Below, piece after piece: positions 46,201-54,952 of a stretch of DNA of 64,000 bases. The translations under genes were made by a program, and so were the position numbers. Source of the stretch: Paracoccus xiamenensis. GTDB taxonomy: Bacteria; Pseudomonadota; Alphaproteobacteria; Rhodobacterales; Rhodobacteraceae. Position 1 is the stretch's first letter, and the number at the start of each line of letters is the position of its first letter. A model generated the notes under the pieces. It had not been told where the DNA came from and did no database searches. It saw only the letters and a list, made by a program, of their open reading frames with translations. Location: contig NZ_JAAOHY010000002.1 in NCBI RefSeq assembly GCF_011308835.1, forward strand, positions 62,001 to 126,000, read 5' to 3'.

Positions 46201-46208
46201 GTGAAACA
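46193..46208. other. parS centromere site 2 (covers the mnmG start codon)
   Basis: TGTTTCACGTGAAACA, a perfect 16-bp palindrome matching the full parS consensus. The GTG initiation codon of mnmG is its central bases read on the minus strand. It lies 3.1 kb from the candidate origin and 1.85 kb from site 1. Confidence 0.95.
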
Positions 46209-46212
46209 GTCC

Positions 46213-47472
46213 CTATTTACCGACGCAGAACGTGCTGAAGACCCGATCAAGATAGTCGTCCACATCGATCTTGCCAACCAGTCGCTGCAAATGGTGAAGC
46301 GCTTCGCGCATGGCCTCTGCCAGCAACTCGGGTGCTAGCCCCTCTGGCAGGTCCAAAGCATCAACCGCTGCCTGCATCGCCTCTGCCTGTCGGGCATGGC
46401 TGGCGACGCCTGACGTTGCAAGCCGGCGCCGCAGACTGTCGAACACCTGCTCAAGCAGCCGATCAACCCCTGCTCCCGTCAGACTTGAGATCGCCCCGGA
46501 GGCACCTGTCAAATCCCCTTTCGTCTCAATGAACAGGTCCCCATCGCGGGTCAGATCGCGGGCGGCATCGGGAACTGGACCCAGGAAGATCCGCAGGTCT
46601 GCATCGGCGGCGCGATCCCGTGCCCGGCCAATGCCGATTCCCTCCACCATGTCGTCGGTCTCGCGAATCCCCGCAGTATCCAGGAAGATGACCGGAAGCC
46701 CGCGCAGATCAGCGCGAAACTCGACGACATCTCGGGTCGTCCCTGCATATTCCGTGACAATCGCGACATCCCGCCGGGCAATCGCATTCATCAGCGACGA
46801 CTTGCCCGCGTTAGGTGCCCCCAGCAACGCAACTTCAAACCCAAGGCGCAGGCGTTCCCGCGCTGGAAACCCGGCAAGCTCCGCCGCTATCGAGCTCCGC
46901 ACCCCGGCAATAACGCGCCAGACATCTGCCGCGACCTCGTCAGGGATTTCCTCATCCGCAAAGTCGATCGAGGCCGTAATCATTGCGCCAGCATGCACCA
47001 GCCCCTCGCGCCATTCCTCAGCCAGACGGCCAAGCGCGCCAGAACTCGCTTCTACAGCCAGCTTCCGTTGCGTTTCGGTCTCTGCCGCCAGCAGGTCGGA
47101 CAGTCCCTCCACCTCGGCAAGGTCCATCTGACCCGAAGTGAAAGAGCGCAACGTAAACTCGCCAGCCTCAGCACGCCGCAGACCGCGCGCAACCAGGGCA
47201 GCTTCCAGCCGTTTAACGACGACCGGCGCACCATGCAGATGAAACTCGCAGCTCTCCTCACCGGTAAAGCTTGCGCCAGCTTCAAAGCGCATCACCAATG
47301 CGCGGTCGATCAGGTCATCGCCGTCACGAACACTGCGGTAATAGCAATAGCGCGCCTCAGGCAGCGCGCCGGCCAGATCCTCGGCAACCTGCCGCGACTC
47401 CGGCCCGCTCAAGCGGACGATTGACACGCCCCCCCGACCAGGCGGCGTCGCTTCTGCAAAGATCGTAGCCAT
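46213..47472 (-). CDS. mnmE: tRNA modification GTPase MnmE (TrmE)
   Basis: A 419-residue GTPase acting with MnmG on tRNA wobble uridine. The N-terminal tetrahydrofolate-binding domain begins TIFAEATPPGRGGVSIVRLSG. The inserted G domain shows GAPNAGKSSLMNAI (P-loop, near residue 222), TTRDVVEF (switch) and DTAGIRETDD (G3). The C-terminal catalytic motif is FCVGK with its conserved Cys. It is slightly shorter than E. coli MnmE (454), mainly within loops. It lies six bases after rho and 12 before mnmG on the same transcript. Confidence 0.96.
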   Translation of the reverse strand: MATIFAEATPPGRGGVSIVRLSGPESRQVAEDLAGALPEARYCYYRSVRDGDDLIDRALVMRFEAGASFTGEESCEFHLHGAPVVVKRLEAALVARGLRRAEAGEFTLRSFTSGQMDLAEVEGLSDLLAAETETQRKLAVEASSGALGRLAEEWREGLVHAGAMITASIDFADEEIPDEVAADVWRVIAGVRSSIAAELAGFPARERLRLGFEVALLGAPNAGKSSLMNAIARRDVAIVTEYAGTTRDVVEFRADLRGLPVIFLDTAGIRETDDMVEGIGIGRARDRAADADLRIFLGPVPDAARDLTRDGDLFIETKGDLTGASGAISSLTGAGVDRLLEQVFDSLRRRLATSGVASHARQAEAMQAAVDALDLPEGLAPELLAEAMREALHHLQRLVGKIDVDDYLDRVFSTFCVGK

Positions 47473-47478
47473 GATGCA

Positions 47479-48750
47479 TTACGCGTTCATCGATTCGAAG
47501 AATTCGCCGTTGTTCTTCGTCTGCTTCAGTTTCGAGATCAGGAATTCGATCGCATCCGTGGTGCCCATCGGGTTCAGGATACGCCGCAACAGATAGGTTT
47601 TCTGCAGATCTTTCGAATCCACCAGCAGCTCTTCCTTCCGGGTGCCGGATTTCAGAATATCCATGGCGGGGAAGACGCGCTTGTCGGCGACCTTCCGATC
47701 CAGTACGATCTCGCTGTTACCGGTGCCTTTGAATTCCTCGAAAATCACCTCGTCCATGCGCGAACCGGTGTCGATCAGCGCCGTCGCGATGATGGTCAGA
47801 GAGCCGCCTTCTTCAATATTCCGCGCCGCACCGAAGAAACGCTTCGGCCGCTGCAACGCATTTGCATCCACACCACCGGTCAGAACCTTGCCAGAACTCG
47901 GCACGACCGTATTGAAGGCCCTACCAAGTCTTGTGATCGAATCCAGCAAGATAACAACATCTCGCTTATGCTCAACCAAACGCTTGGCCTTTTCGATCAC
48001 CATCTCCGACACAGCAACGTGCCTGCTGGCCGGTTCATCAAAGGTAGAGGAGATCACCTCACCCTTCACCGACCGCTGCATGTCGGTCACCTCCTCGGGG
48101 CGCTCGTCGATCAGCAGCACGATCAGATAGCACTCGGGATGGTTCTTCTCGATTGAATGGGCAATATTCTGCAACAGCACCGTCTTACCGGTGCGCGGGG
48201 GTGCCACGATCAGCGAACGCTGCCCCTTCCCGATCGGTGCGACAAGGTCGATGATCCGGGCCGAGCGATCCTTGATCGTCGGATCCTCGATTTCCATCTT
48301 CAGCCGTTCATTCGGATACAGCGGGGTAAGGTTGTCGAAGGCCACCTTGTGGCGCGCGCGCTCCGGGTCCTCGAAATTGATCTTCTCGACCTTGGTCAGC
48401 GCAAAATAACGCTCATTCTCGCCCGGGGCGCGGATCACGCCTTCAACGGTGTCGCCGGTGCGCAGGCTGTGCTGGCGGATCATGTCGGGGCTGACATAAA
48501 TGTCGTCAGGACCCGGCAGATAGTTCGCCTCGGTCGAGCGCAGGAAGCCAAAGCCGTCCTGAACGACCTCCAGCACGCCGTCGCCACCGATATCGTAACC
48601 GTCCTCGGCATGTTCTTTCAGGATCGAGAACATCATCTCGCCCTTGCGCATGGTCGAGGCGTTCTCGATTTCCCATTCTTCGGCCATCGACAGCAGATCT
48701 TTCGGGCTTTTCGCCTTCAGATCGGACAAATTCAAACGCTCTTCGCTCAT
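47479..48750 (-). CDS. rho: Transcription termination factor Rho
   Basis: A 423-residue hexameric RNA helicase. The N-terminal Rho domain starts [20 protein letters not shown], and the cold-shock-like RNA-binding fold includes [17 protein letters not shown] near residue 55. The motor has [15 protein letters not shown] (Walker A, near 182), [26 protein letters not shown] (Walker B and following) and the Q/R-loop region near 285. The frame is open to 48867, but the family start MSEERLNLS is at 48750. It lies 141 bases downstream of hemJ. Confidence 0.97.
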   Translation of the reverse strand: MSEERLNLSDLKAKSPKDLLSMAEEWEIENASTMRKGEMMFSILKEHAEDGYDIGGDGVLEVVQDGFGFLRSTEANYLPGPDDIYVSPDMIRQHSLRTGDTVEGVIRAPGENERYFALTKVEKINFEDPERARHKVAFDNLTPLYPNERLKMEIEDPTIKDRSARIIDLVAPIGKGQRSLIVAPPRTGKTVLLQNIAHSIEKNHPECYLIVLLIDERPEEVTDMQRSVKGEVISSTFDEPASRHVAVSEMVIEKAKRLVEHKRDVVILLDSITRLGRAFNTVVPSSGKVLTGGVDANALQRPKRFFGAARNIEEGGSLTIIATALIDTGSRMDEVIFEEFKGTGNSEIVLDRKVADKRVFPAMDILKSGTRKEELLVDSKDLQKTYLLRRILNPMGTTDAIEFLISKLKQTKNNGEFFESMNA

Positions 48751-48891
48751 CGCATCACCGGAATTCGCGCCCGCACGCAGCAGGCGAACATCATTGTCAT
48801 GGAAAATATCCGTGCCGGACGGCCGGATCGTTAGCCGCCCCATATCGGGAACGACGATTCGAGTCAATCTATCAGGGAAACAAGCCCCGGT

Positions 48892-49338
48892 TCAGAACTT
48901 CACGATGACCGAGACCACAATCACGACCATCAGCAAGGTCGGCAGCTCGTTCATCATCCGATAGGTCCGGCCGCTCAGCCCGCGCCCAGCTGCCAGCACC
49001 CGCCGCTGCCTGGCAAGCCACATGTGAAACCAGGTCATCCCCAGCACTGAAGCGGCCTTCAACCAGGGCCACAGCATCGACCAGTCGACAATCCCAGGTG
49101 TCAGCACCAACGCCAATCCGCAAATCCAGGAAACGATCATCGCCGGATTCATGATCATCCGCAGCAGCTTGTCTTCCATGATCTGAAAGGAAGCAGCCGG
49201 TTCACCGACATTCTGACCACGTTCAGCGTGATAGACGAACAGTCTGGGCAGATAGAACAGCCCCGCCATCCAGGACAGCACGGCCATAACGTGCAGGGAT
49301 TTGATCCAAGGGTAAAGGGAACTGAGAAGATCGGTCAT
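48892..49338 (-). CDS. hemJ: Protoporphyrinogen IX oxidase HemJ
   Basis: A 148-residue four-helix membrane protein of the HemJ/CopD-like family, the oxygen-independent-type protoporphyrinogen oxidase of many proteobacteria. The N-terminal helix WIKSLHVMAVLSWMAGLFYLPRLFVYH contains the conserved His of SLHV and the second His near residue 37 (only shorter parts are diagnostic). WFHMWLARQRR near residue 103 is also characteristic. It is the last leftward gene before the candidate origin; its start is 368 bases from that of divergent aroE. Confidence 0.93.
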   Translation of the reverse strand: MTDLLSSLYPWIKSLHVMAVLSWMAGLFYLPRLFVYHAERGQNVGEPAASFQIMEDKLLRMIMNPAMIVSWICGLALVLTPGIVDWSMLWPWLKAASVLGMTWFHMWLARQRRVLAAGRGLSGRTYRMMNELPTLLMVVIVVSVIVKF

Positions 49339-49706
49339 GCCAATCCTTTAAATCTTAAAAGATAAGGAAGAAAGATGATGTTGTTTGTAGGGCCTGTGGG
49401 TAGCGGTATATCTGCTCTGCGCAGATTTCATCCACAGCATGGCGAGCAGATTTTCTGAAAGAATATTATTCTTATCAAAAGGTTATCTGAAAACAATCAT
49501 TTTATCCACAAGATGTGCACAGGTTGCGTTTGGCTGTACCCCTGTGGATGAAAGCGCTGCGTTCTCGCTCTGTTCTGGGTGCTTATCCCTGTCTTCAATC
49601 ATCCCGGATTCCATCCGTGCGCTTTTCCACAGATTCGCCCCCTGCCATGGCGTCACCATTAGGGTTTTGACTTCCCACGGCACCGCGCTGCGGCTATCCA
49701 AGTGAC
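49339..49706. other. Candidate chromosomal replication origin (oriC)
   Basis: A 368-bp non-coding segment between divergent hemJ and aroE. DnaA boxes: perfect TTATCCACA at 49502-49510; TTTTCCACA at 49623-49631; TCATCCACA at 49428-49436 and again on the minus strand at 49543-49551. Degenerate boxes lie near 49395 and 49583. A strongly AT-rich stretch (about 49448-49506) could serve as the unwinding element, and a second lies at 49343-49382. GANTC methylation sites occur at 49607 and 49632, plus one in the first aroE codons (49709). aroE-coaE-dnaQ on one side and hemJ-rho-mnmEG-rsmG-parAB on the other is the gene context of several alphaproteobacterial origins, and genes on both sides point outward. 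Confidence 0.82.
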
Positions 49707-50567
49707 ATGACTCAGGATAGCTCTCCCGATCCTCAGCCGCCGGTGTCGCATGCACCCCTGGCTGGTGTAATTGGCTGGCCAATCGCGCATTCTCGCTCGC
49801 CATTGCTGCATGGGCATTGGCTGCAACGTTATGGGCTTGCAGGGCATTACATCCCTATCCCTGTGCGGCCTGAAAATCTGGCCGAGGTGCTTCGCACCCT
49901 GCCCCGAATGGGTTTCGTCGGTGTTAACGTCACCATCCCGCATAAAGAGGCGGTGCTGCAGATTGCCGATATCGTCACCGACCGCGCAGCTCTCATCGGT
50001 GCCGCTAATACGCTGATCTTCCGCGAAGACGGAAAGATTCACGCCGACAATACCGACGGCTACGGTTTCATCGCCAACCTGACCCAGAACGCCCCGGATT
50101 GGTGCCCCGATCGGGGGGCCGCGGCGGTGATTGGGGCAGGTGGGGCCGCGCGGGCTGTGGTTGCATCACTTCTGGAAAGCGGCGTGCCGGAATTGCGGAT
50201 CACGAACCGTACCAAGCTGCGCGCCGACCAGATCAAGAACGAGTTCGGCGCCAAGGTTGTCGTCTACGACTGGGCGCAAGCCGGCAACATGCTGGAAGGC
50301 GCGACAACGGTCGTCAACGCGACCTCGATGGGCATGACAGGAAAGCCGGCGCTACGGGTGCCACTGGATGCGTTGTCACCCGGAACGCTGGTTACCGATC
50401 TCGTGTATACGCCGCTGATGACCGATTTCCTGTTGGAAGCGCAGTCACGCGGCTGCCAGGTCGTCGACGGGCTGGGCATGCTGCTCCATCAGGCCGCTCC
50501 GGGGTTCGAACGCTGGTTCGGCCGCCGGCCAGAGGTCGACGAAGCGTTACGGCAGGCCGTGCTGTGA
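49707..50567 (+). CDS. aroE: Shikimate dehydrogenase
   Basis: A 286-residue NADPH-dependent enzyme reducing 3-dehydroshikimate in aromatic amino-acid synthesis. The substrate motif [17 protein letters not shown] (with SxS) is at about residues 22-38, and [12 protein letters not shown] with the catalytic Lys near residue 73. The cofactor loop is [11 protein letters not shown] near 140, NRT follows near 167, and [18 protein letters not shown] is near the C-terminus. It is the first rightward gene after the candidate origin. Its ribosome site is weak. It overlaps the coaE start (GTGA). Confidence 0.95.
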   Translation: MTQDSSPDPQPPVSHAPLAGVIGWPIAHSRSPLLHGHWLQRYGLAGHYIPIPVRPENLAEVLRTLPRMGFVGVNVTIPHKEAVLQIADIVTDRAALIGAANTLIFREDGKIHADNTDGYGFIANLTQNAPDWCPDRGAAAVIGAGGAARAVVASLLESGVPELRITNRTKLRADQIKNEFGAKVVVYDWAQAGNMLEGATTVVNATSMGMTGKPALRVPLDALSPGTLVTDLVYTPLMTDFLLEAQSRGCQVVDGLGMLLHQAAPGFERWFGRRPEVDEALRQAVL

Positions 50568-51163
50568 GCTTTCTGCTGGGTCTGACCGGGTCGATTGGCA
50601 TGGGCAAATCGACGACCGGGCAAATGTTTACCGAACTTGGTTACCCGCTGTGGGATGCAGACGCGGCTGTCCACAGGCTTTACGCGCCGGGTGGTGCGGC
50701 CGTCGATGCGGTCGCCGCCGCCTTTCCGGCGGCCTTGCAGGATGGCGCCATCGACCGCGTGCGGCTGAAGGCGGCGCTTGCCGCCGATCCTGCCGGGCTG
50801 AAGCGCCTTGAAAGCATCGTTCACCCTTTGGTTGCCGCTGATCGCCGCGACTTCATCGCCAAGGCTGCCCGGGACGGCGCGCGGATTGTGGTTCTCGATA
50901 TTCCGCTGCTGTTCGAAACCGGGGCCGAGGGCCAGATGGACGGCGTGGCCGTCGTTTCGACCGATGCCGAAACCCAGCGCAGGCGCGTCTTGGCCCGCCC
51001 CGGCATGACGGCGGAAACCTTCGCGATGATCCTGTCGCGGCAGATGCCCGATGCCGAAAAACGCGCCCGTGCGGATTGGGTGATCCCGACCGATACGCTT
51101 GATGGTGCCCGCGCGGTGGTGACTGCTATATGTGATGAAATTCTGGGACGACAAGATGCGTGA
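50564..51163 (+). CDS. coaE: Dephospho-CoA kinase
   Basis: A 199-residue P-loop kinase performing the last step of coenzyme A synthesis. The start is GTG at 50564, overlapping the aroE TGA, and yields the family N-terminus [18 protein letters not shown], where the Walker A lies at about residues 8-17. [12 protein letters not shown] near residue 30, ESIVHPLV near 85 and DIPLLFETG near 111 are the further CoaE landmarks. The frame is open upstream within aroE, but that part is not conserved. It overlaps the start of dnaQ by eight bases. Confidence 0.95.
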   Translation: MSFLLGLTGSIGMGKSTTGQMFTELGYPLWDADAAVHRLYAPGGAAVDAVAAAFPAALQDGAIDRVRLKAALAADPAGLKRLESIVHPLVAADRRDFIAKAARDGARIVVLDIPLLFETGAEGQMDGVAVVSTDAETQRRRVLARPGMTAETFAMILSRQMPDAEKRARADWVIPTDTLDGARAVVTAICDEILGRQDA

Positions 51164-51875
51164 AATCGTTCTCGACACCGAAACCACCGGCTTTGATCCG
51201 GCGACGGGCGACCGCATGGTCGAAATCGGCGCGGTAGAGCTGCTGAACCACTTGCCCACCGGTCGCACCTTCCACAAATACCTGAACCCCGAGCGCGAGG
51301 TGCCGGCGGACGCAGTCGCAATCCACGGCCTGACCGATGAATTCCTGCGCGACAAACCGCTATTCGCGGATGTGGCCGCCGAATTCATCGCCTTCATCGG
51401 CGAGGATGCCAAGCTGGTCATCCACAACGCCGCTTTCGACATGAAATTCCTCAATGCTGAGCTGAAAATGGTCGGCAAGCCGCAGCTTCCATGGTCGCGG
51501 GCGCTGGATACGCTGGCACTGGCGCGCGAGAAATTTCCCGGCGCACAGAACTCGCTTGATGCGCTGTGCCGGCGGTTCGGCATCGACAACTCCTCGCGGA
51601 CATTGCACGGCGCGCTTCTCGACAGCGAAATTCTGGCCGATGTCTATCTGGAACTGATCGGCGGCCGCCAGCCCGATCTGGTACTGGCCGCGCCGGAACC
51701 CTCGGGCGGCACCGACCCGTCCGCGCCCAGCCAGCCGCGCGGTCAGGCCCGCCCGCGCCCCGCCCCGCTGCCGCCGCGCCTGACCGAGGCCGAAAACAGC
51801 GCCCATGCCGAGATGATCGCGCGCATGGGCGACAAGGCGATATGGCTGCGATATTCGACCGTCGGCAAAGGTTGA
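51156..51875 (+). CDS. dnaQ: DNA polymerase III epsilon subunit (proofreading exonuclease)
   Basis: A 239-residue DEDDh exonuclease. Exo I is [14 protein letters not shown] (residues 2-15), Exo [12 protein letters not shown] near residue 92, and Exo [20 protein letters not shown] near 152. The C-terminal tail is Pro/Ala/Arg-rich before a last helix that binds the polymerase alpha subunit. The ATG at 51156 is chosen to match the family N-terminus; two in-frame ATGs at 51132-51137 would add up to eight residues. The aroE-coaE-dnaQ order is characteristic of alphaproteobacterial origin regions. Confidence 0.95.
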   Translation: MREIVLDTETTGFDPATGDRMVEIGAVELLNHLPTGRTFHKYLNPEREVPADAVAIHGLTDEFLRDKPLFADVAAEFIAFIGEDAKLVIHNAAFDMKFLNAELKMVGKPQLPWSRALDTLALAREKFPGAQNSLDALCRRFGIDNSSRTLHGALLDSEILADVYLELIGGRQPDLVLAAPEPSGGTDPSAPSQPRGQARPRPAPLPPRLTEAENSAHAEMIARMGDKAIWLRYSTVGKG

Positions 51876-51924
51876 TCTTGTCCGGCATAGCGCCGATGCT
51901 CAGTTCAAGGGACGGGCAAGCAGC

Positions 51925-52824
51925 ATGATCGAGCTACTTCGCGATATCTGGGGCTTCATCGCATCCGTGGGCGAGCGGATGGACAAGATCCACATGGGTC
52001 TCATCGCCGCCGGCGTGGCCTTCTACGCCATGTTTGCCGTTTTTCCGGGACTGGCCGCGATCATCGCGCTTTGGGGGCTGTGGTACGATCCGGTTGTCAT
52101 CCAGGGTTATGTCCATGTGGCAGAGGAATTCCTGCCACCCGAAGCCATGGCCATCCTCAGCGCGCAGGTCGATGCGTTGATTTCGGGCGGGCGCACGCAG
52201 CTGGGCTGGGCGTCGCTGGTCTCTTTCATGATCGCCACCGTCGCGGCGCGCGCGGGCGTGGATGCGCTGGTGCGGGGGCTGAACGCGGCATATGGGGTGC
52301 GCGCCCATTCGACCGTCGTCGGCTTCCTGCTGGCTTACGGGCTGACATTGGCGATTGTCGGGGTGGTCTTCCTCGGCCTCGCCACCATCGTCATCGTGCC
52401 GCTGATGCTGAGTTTTCTGACCATAGCGCCGCTGCGTGGCTGGCTGCTGACCGCGCTGCCCTGGGGCGGGATGATCCTGATCGTGATGATCGCGATCGGC
52501 CTTCTTTACCGCTATGGCCCGAATGTCCGCCGCCCGCGCACGCCGATCTTCACCTGGGGCTCGCTTGTTGCAGGGCTTGCCTGGGCGCTCGCATCCCTGG
52601 CATTTTCGACCTATCTGGGCAGCTTCAACAGCTACAACCGCATCTACGGGTCCATCGGGGCGGTCGTGGCATTGCTGATGTGGTTCTATCTGGGGGCGTT
52701 TTCGGTGATGCTGGGCGCGGTCTTCAACGTCGAGCTTGCCCGCCGCCGTCGCATCCGTGCCGCCCGCCAGGCTCGCGCCTCGCTACGCGAAGAGGCGCAG
52801 GACGCTCAAAGCGGGTCGGTCTGA
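51925..52824 (+). CDS. YihY/BrkB-family membrane protein
   Basis: A 299-residue inner-membrane protein of the YihY family (formerly annotated as virulence factor BrkB or RNase BN), with no established function. Six or seven hydrophobic helices are visible. Family motifs include GVAFYAMFAVFPGLAAIIAL near residue 31, GWASLVSFMIATVAARAG near 93, and NRIYGSIGAVVALLMWFYL near 235. The C-terminus is Arg-rich and cytoplasmic. It ends by overlapping the 3' end of the convergent methyltransferase gene by 19 bases. Confidence 0.9.
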   Translation: MIELLRDIWGFIASVGERMDKIHMGLIAAGVAFYAMFAVFPGLAAIIALWGLWYDPVVIQGYVHVAEEFLPPEAMAILSAQVDALISGGRTQLGWASLVSFMIATVAARAGVDALVRGLNAAYGVRAHSTVVGFLLAYGLTLAIVGVVFLGLATIVIVPLMLSFLTIAPLRGWLLTALPWGGMILIVMIAIGLLYRYGPNVRRPRTPIFTWGSLVAGLAWALASLAFSTYLGSFNSYNRIYGSIGAVVALLMWFYLGAFSVMLGAVFNVELARRRRIRAARQARASLREEAQDAQSGSV

Positions 52825-53909
52825 TACAGGCGCACTTTCAGCCCGCCATGGGCGACGATGGGGCCGGGTTCGCGGAACGGCAGACCGGTCGCCCGCGCAA
52901 GCGAGGGCTCGGACGTCACGATCCCCACACGCCACCCCTTGAACCGGCCGCGCAGAACCTCACCCATATTGGCGTGCAGCCCGTATAGCGGCCCCTTGTT
53001 GCCGATCCGGGCGCCATAGGGCGGGTTAATCATTACCAGTCCCGGCGGCCCCTCCGGCGGTACGGCGTCAGCAATCGGGCCCAGTGTGAAATCACACCAA
53101 TCGTCGACACCCGCCCGCGCGGCATTGGCCGCGCTCATCCGCACGGCGCCGGCATCGCGATCCGATCCGCTGAACCGGAATCGCGGCGCATGTGCGGCGC
53201 TTTCCGCTTTCATTCTGGCCCAAATATCCAAATCGAAACTTGCGAAATCCTCGAAGGCAAAGTGTCGGCTTCGCCCCGGCAACAGGCCCGTTGCGATCTC
53301 TGCCGCCTCGATCACGAAGGTGCCCGATCCACACATCGGATCATAAACCGGCTCGGTCCCGCGATAGCCGCATTCCCGCAGGAACGCGGCCGCCATTGTT
53401 TCGCGCATTGGGGCCTTGGCTACGGCTTCCTTGTGGCCGCGCTTGTGCAGGCTCTCGCCTGAGGAATCGAGGCTGATAACCGCCAGGTCGTCCTCGATCC
53501 GCAGCTTGACGACGATGGCCGCGTCATCCGTCAGGGGCGCGCCCAGCACATCGGTGATCGCGCGCTCGATCCGCTGCGCGGCGGCACCGGCGTGATAGAT
53601 GCGCGACTTGCGGCAGGTGGCTTCGACCCGGACCGACTGATCTGGTCTAAGTATCTGATCCCATGGAAATTTATGGGCGCGCTTGTCCAGTTGCGCAAGA
53701 TGCATGGCGCGGAACTCGCCGACGCGCACCAGCACCCGCGTGGCGCAGCGCAGGACCAGATTTGCGCGCCAGACCTCGGGCCAGTCGCCACGGGTTTCCA
53801 CCCCGCCGGGCACGACGACCGGGTCGGCAAAGCCGGCGGCGCGTGCCTCGTCGGCCAGCGGCTGTTCCAGCCCCGGCGTGGCGACAAGGAAGATCCCCAG
53901 CGTGGTCAG
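52806..53909 (-). CDS. THUMP-domain class I RNA methyltransferase, RlmL-like
   Basis: A SAM-dependent 23S rRNA guanine-N2 methyltransferase of the RlmL/YcbY N-terminal type. THUMP features precede KFPWDQ near residue 80 and the substrate-loop LDSSGESLHKRG. The SAM motif is DPMCGSGTFVIEAAEIA, and the catalytic motif is INPPYG. The first standard start in frame (GTG 53813) would delete the conserved opening GIFLVATPGLEQPLADEARA. Those codons are present upstream and lead to CTG at 53909, whose last two bases overlap the phyR stop. I therefore annotate CTG as the probable start, giving 367 residues; this is an inference. Confidence 0.85.
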   Translation of the reverse strand: MTTLGIFLVATPGLEQPLADEARAAGFADPVVVPGGVETRGDWPEVWRANLVLRCATRVLVRVGEFRAMHLAQLDKRAHKFPWDQILRPDQSVRVEATCRKSRIYHAGAAAQRIERAITDVLGAPLTDDAAIVVKLRIEDDLAVISLDSSGESLHKRGHKEAVAKAPMRETMAAAFLRECGYRGTEPVYDPMCGSGTFVIEAAEIATGLLPGRSRHFAFEDFASFDLDIWARMKAESAAHAPRFRFSGSDRDAGAVRMSAANAARAGVDDWCDFTLGPIADAVPPEGPPGLVMINPPYGARIGNKGPLYGLHANMGEVLRGRFKGWRVGIVTSEPSLARATGLPFREPGPIVAHGGLKVRLYQTDPL

Positions 53910-54709
53910 GTCGCTTCCAGCCCCTCGGTCGAGGCGAAGAACATCGCCTGGCTGACAGCCGAGCTGACCTGATCCTCGGTATAAGGCTTCGAAATCAGGA
54001 AGGCAGGCTCTGGCCGGTCGCCGGTCAGCAGCCGTTCCGGGAAGGCAGTGATGAAAATCACCGGCATTTCACCCATCGAGGCCAGCAGCTCGTTCACCGC
54101 ATCGACACCAGAGGAGCCGTCGGCCAGCTGGATATCGGCCAGGATCAGGTCGGGGCGGTCGCTGCCGGCCAGTTCGATCGCGGCGGAATGGGTGCGGGCG
54201 ATGCCGGTCACGTCATGGCCAAGCGCCTGCACGATGCCTTTCAGGTCCATGGCGATGATGGTTTCATCCTCGATGATCATCACCTTGCCGCGGATGGCGC
54301 GGCCCATCTCGTCCATGGCGATGCGCACCAGGTCAGAAGCTTCGTCCTGACCGATCTGCATGATCTCGCCGATCTGGTCAAAGCGCAGACCCTCGATCGA
54401 ATTCAGCAGCAGCGCCTCGCGCGAATTGGGCGTCAGCCGGGCCAGATGGGCCTGCGCGCGCGTCGCGCGGGCACCGCCATCGGCCTCGGCGACAGGTTGG
54501 CCGCTGGATTGCCAGATCGCGTGGAATGCGCGGAACAGCCCGACGCGGGGATCAAGCCCGTCCATCACGCTGCGATCGGACAGGATCGCCTCCAGCGTGG
54601 CGGCGGCATAGTTGTCACCGGCCGTCTGGCTGCCGGTCAGCGCACGCGCATAGCGGCGCAGAAAGGGCAGTTCGCGGCCGATGGACTTTGCAAGCTCGGC
54701 AGAAGACAT
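53906..54709 (-). CDS. phyR: General stress response anti-anti-sigma factor PhyR
   Basis: A 267-residue response regulator. Residues 1-130 form an ECF-sigma-like domain without core DNA-binding function (IGRELPFLRRYARALTGSQ, then PNSREALLLNSIEGLRFDQIGEIM in outline). A receiver domain follows, with the acidic pair IIEDE, the phosphoacceptor Asp in ILADIQLADG (about residue 192) and ISKPY with its Lys. Once phosphorylated it sequesters NepR and frees EcfG. The ATG at 54709 follows a GAGG; the GTG at 54727 is less likely. It is divergent from nepR. Confidence 0.95.
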   Translation of the reverse strand: MSSAELAKSIGRELPFLRRYARALTGSQTAGDNYAAATLEAILSDRSVMDGLDPRVGLFRAFHAIWQSSGQPVAEADGGARATRAQAHLARLTPNSREALLLNSIEGLRFDQIGEIMQIGQDEASDLVRIAMDEMGRAIRGKVMIIEDETIIAMDLKGIVQALGHDVTGIARTHSAAIELAGSDRPDLILADIQLADGSSGVDAVNELLASMGEMPVIFITAFPERLLTGDRPEPAFLISKPYTEDQVSSAVSQAMFFASTEGLEAT

Positions 54710-54737
54710 ATAAACCTCAATCGTCACGGTCCCTGAT

Positions 54738-54762
54738 GGAACCTGAACATGGTCTATCGGTT
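54738..54762 (+). promoter_or_regulatory. Predicted EcfG (general stress sigma) promoter of nepR-ecfG
   Basis: GGAAC at 54738-54742 and GTT at 54760-54762 are separated by 17 bases, the spacing of EcfG-dependent promoters (GGAAC-N16/17-CGTT; here GGTT). It points to nepR, with a leader of roughly 30-35 bases. It would provide positive autoregulation of the sigma factor. Confidence 0.75.
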
Positions 54763-54801
54763 GAAGCCTGTGCGCACAAGATTGTCGGGATTAACAAAAA
54801 C

Positions 54802-54948
54802 ATGACGAGCAAGCGGGAAGATCGCAAGAAGGTCGCGTTGGACAAGCAGATCGACGAGAACCTCAAGCGTGTCTACGAACAGGCCACCGAGGAGAAGGTC
54901 CCAGACCGTTTCCTTGAACTTCTGGAACAACTCCGCGAGCAGGAGTGA
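54802..54948 (+). CDS. nepR: Anti-sigma factor NepR
   Basis: A 48-residue protein matching the NepR family. The conserved core is IDENLKRVYEQATEEKVPDRF, here residues 17-37 (quoted one short of complete), with LELLEQL after it: two helices that clamp EcfG or, on stress, phosphorylated PhyR. The frame is open further upstream, but an EcfG-type promoter lies between the earlier ATG at 54736 and this one. That places the transcription start downstream of 54736 and supports the ATG at 54802. The gene ends four bases before the ecfG start, with AGGAG overlapping its last codons. Confidence 0.92.
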   Translation: MTSKREDRKKVALDKQIDENLKRVYEQATEEKVPDRFLELLEQLREQE

Positions 54949-54952
54949 AGCG

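Noticed and set aside
49395..49403. Further DnaA-box-like TGTGGGTAG, and TTATCCCTG near 49583
   Set aside because: Each has two mismatches to TTATCCACA; mentioned only as degenerate and not counted as support for the origin.
54736..54801. Longer nepR beginning at the ATG at 54736
   Set aside because: The predicted EcfG promoter (54738-54762) lies after this ATG, so the main transcript would not contain it; the extra residues are also outside the conserved NepR core.
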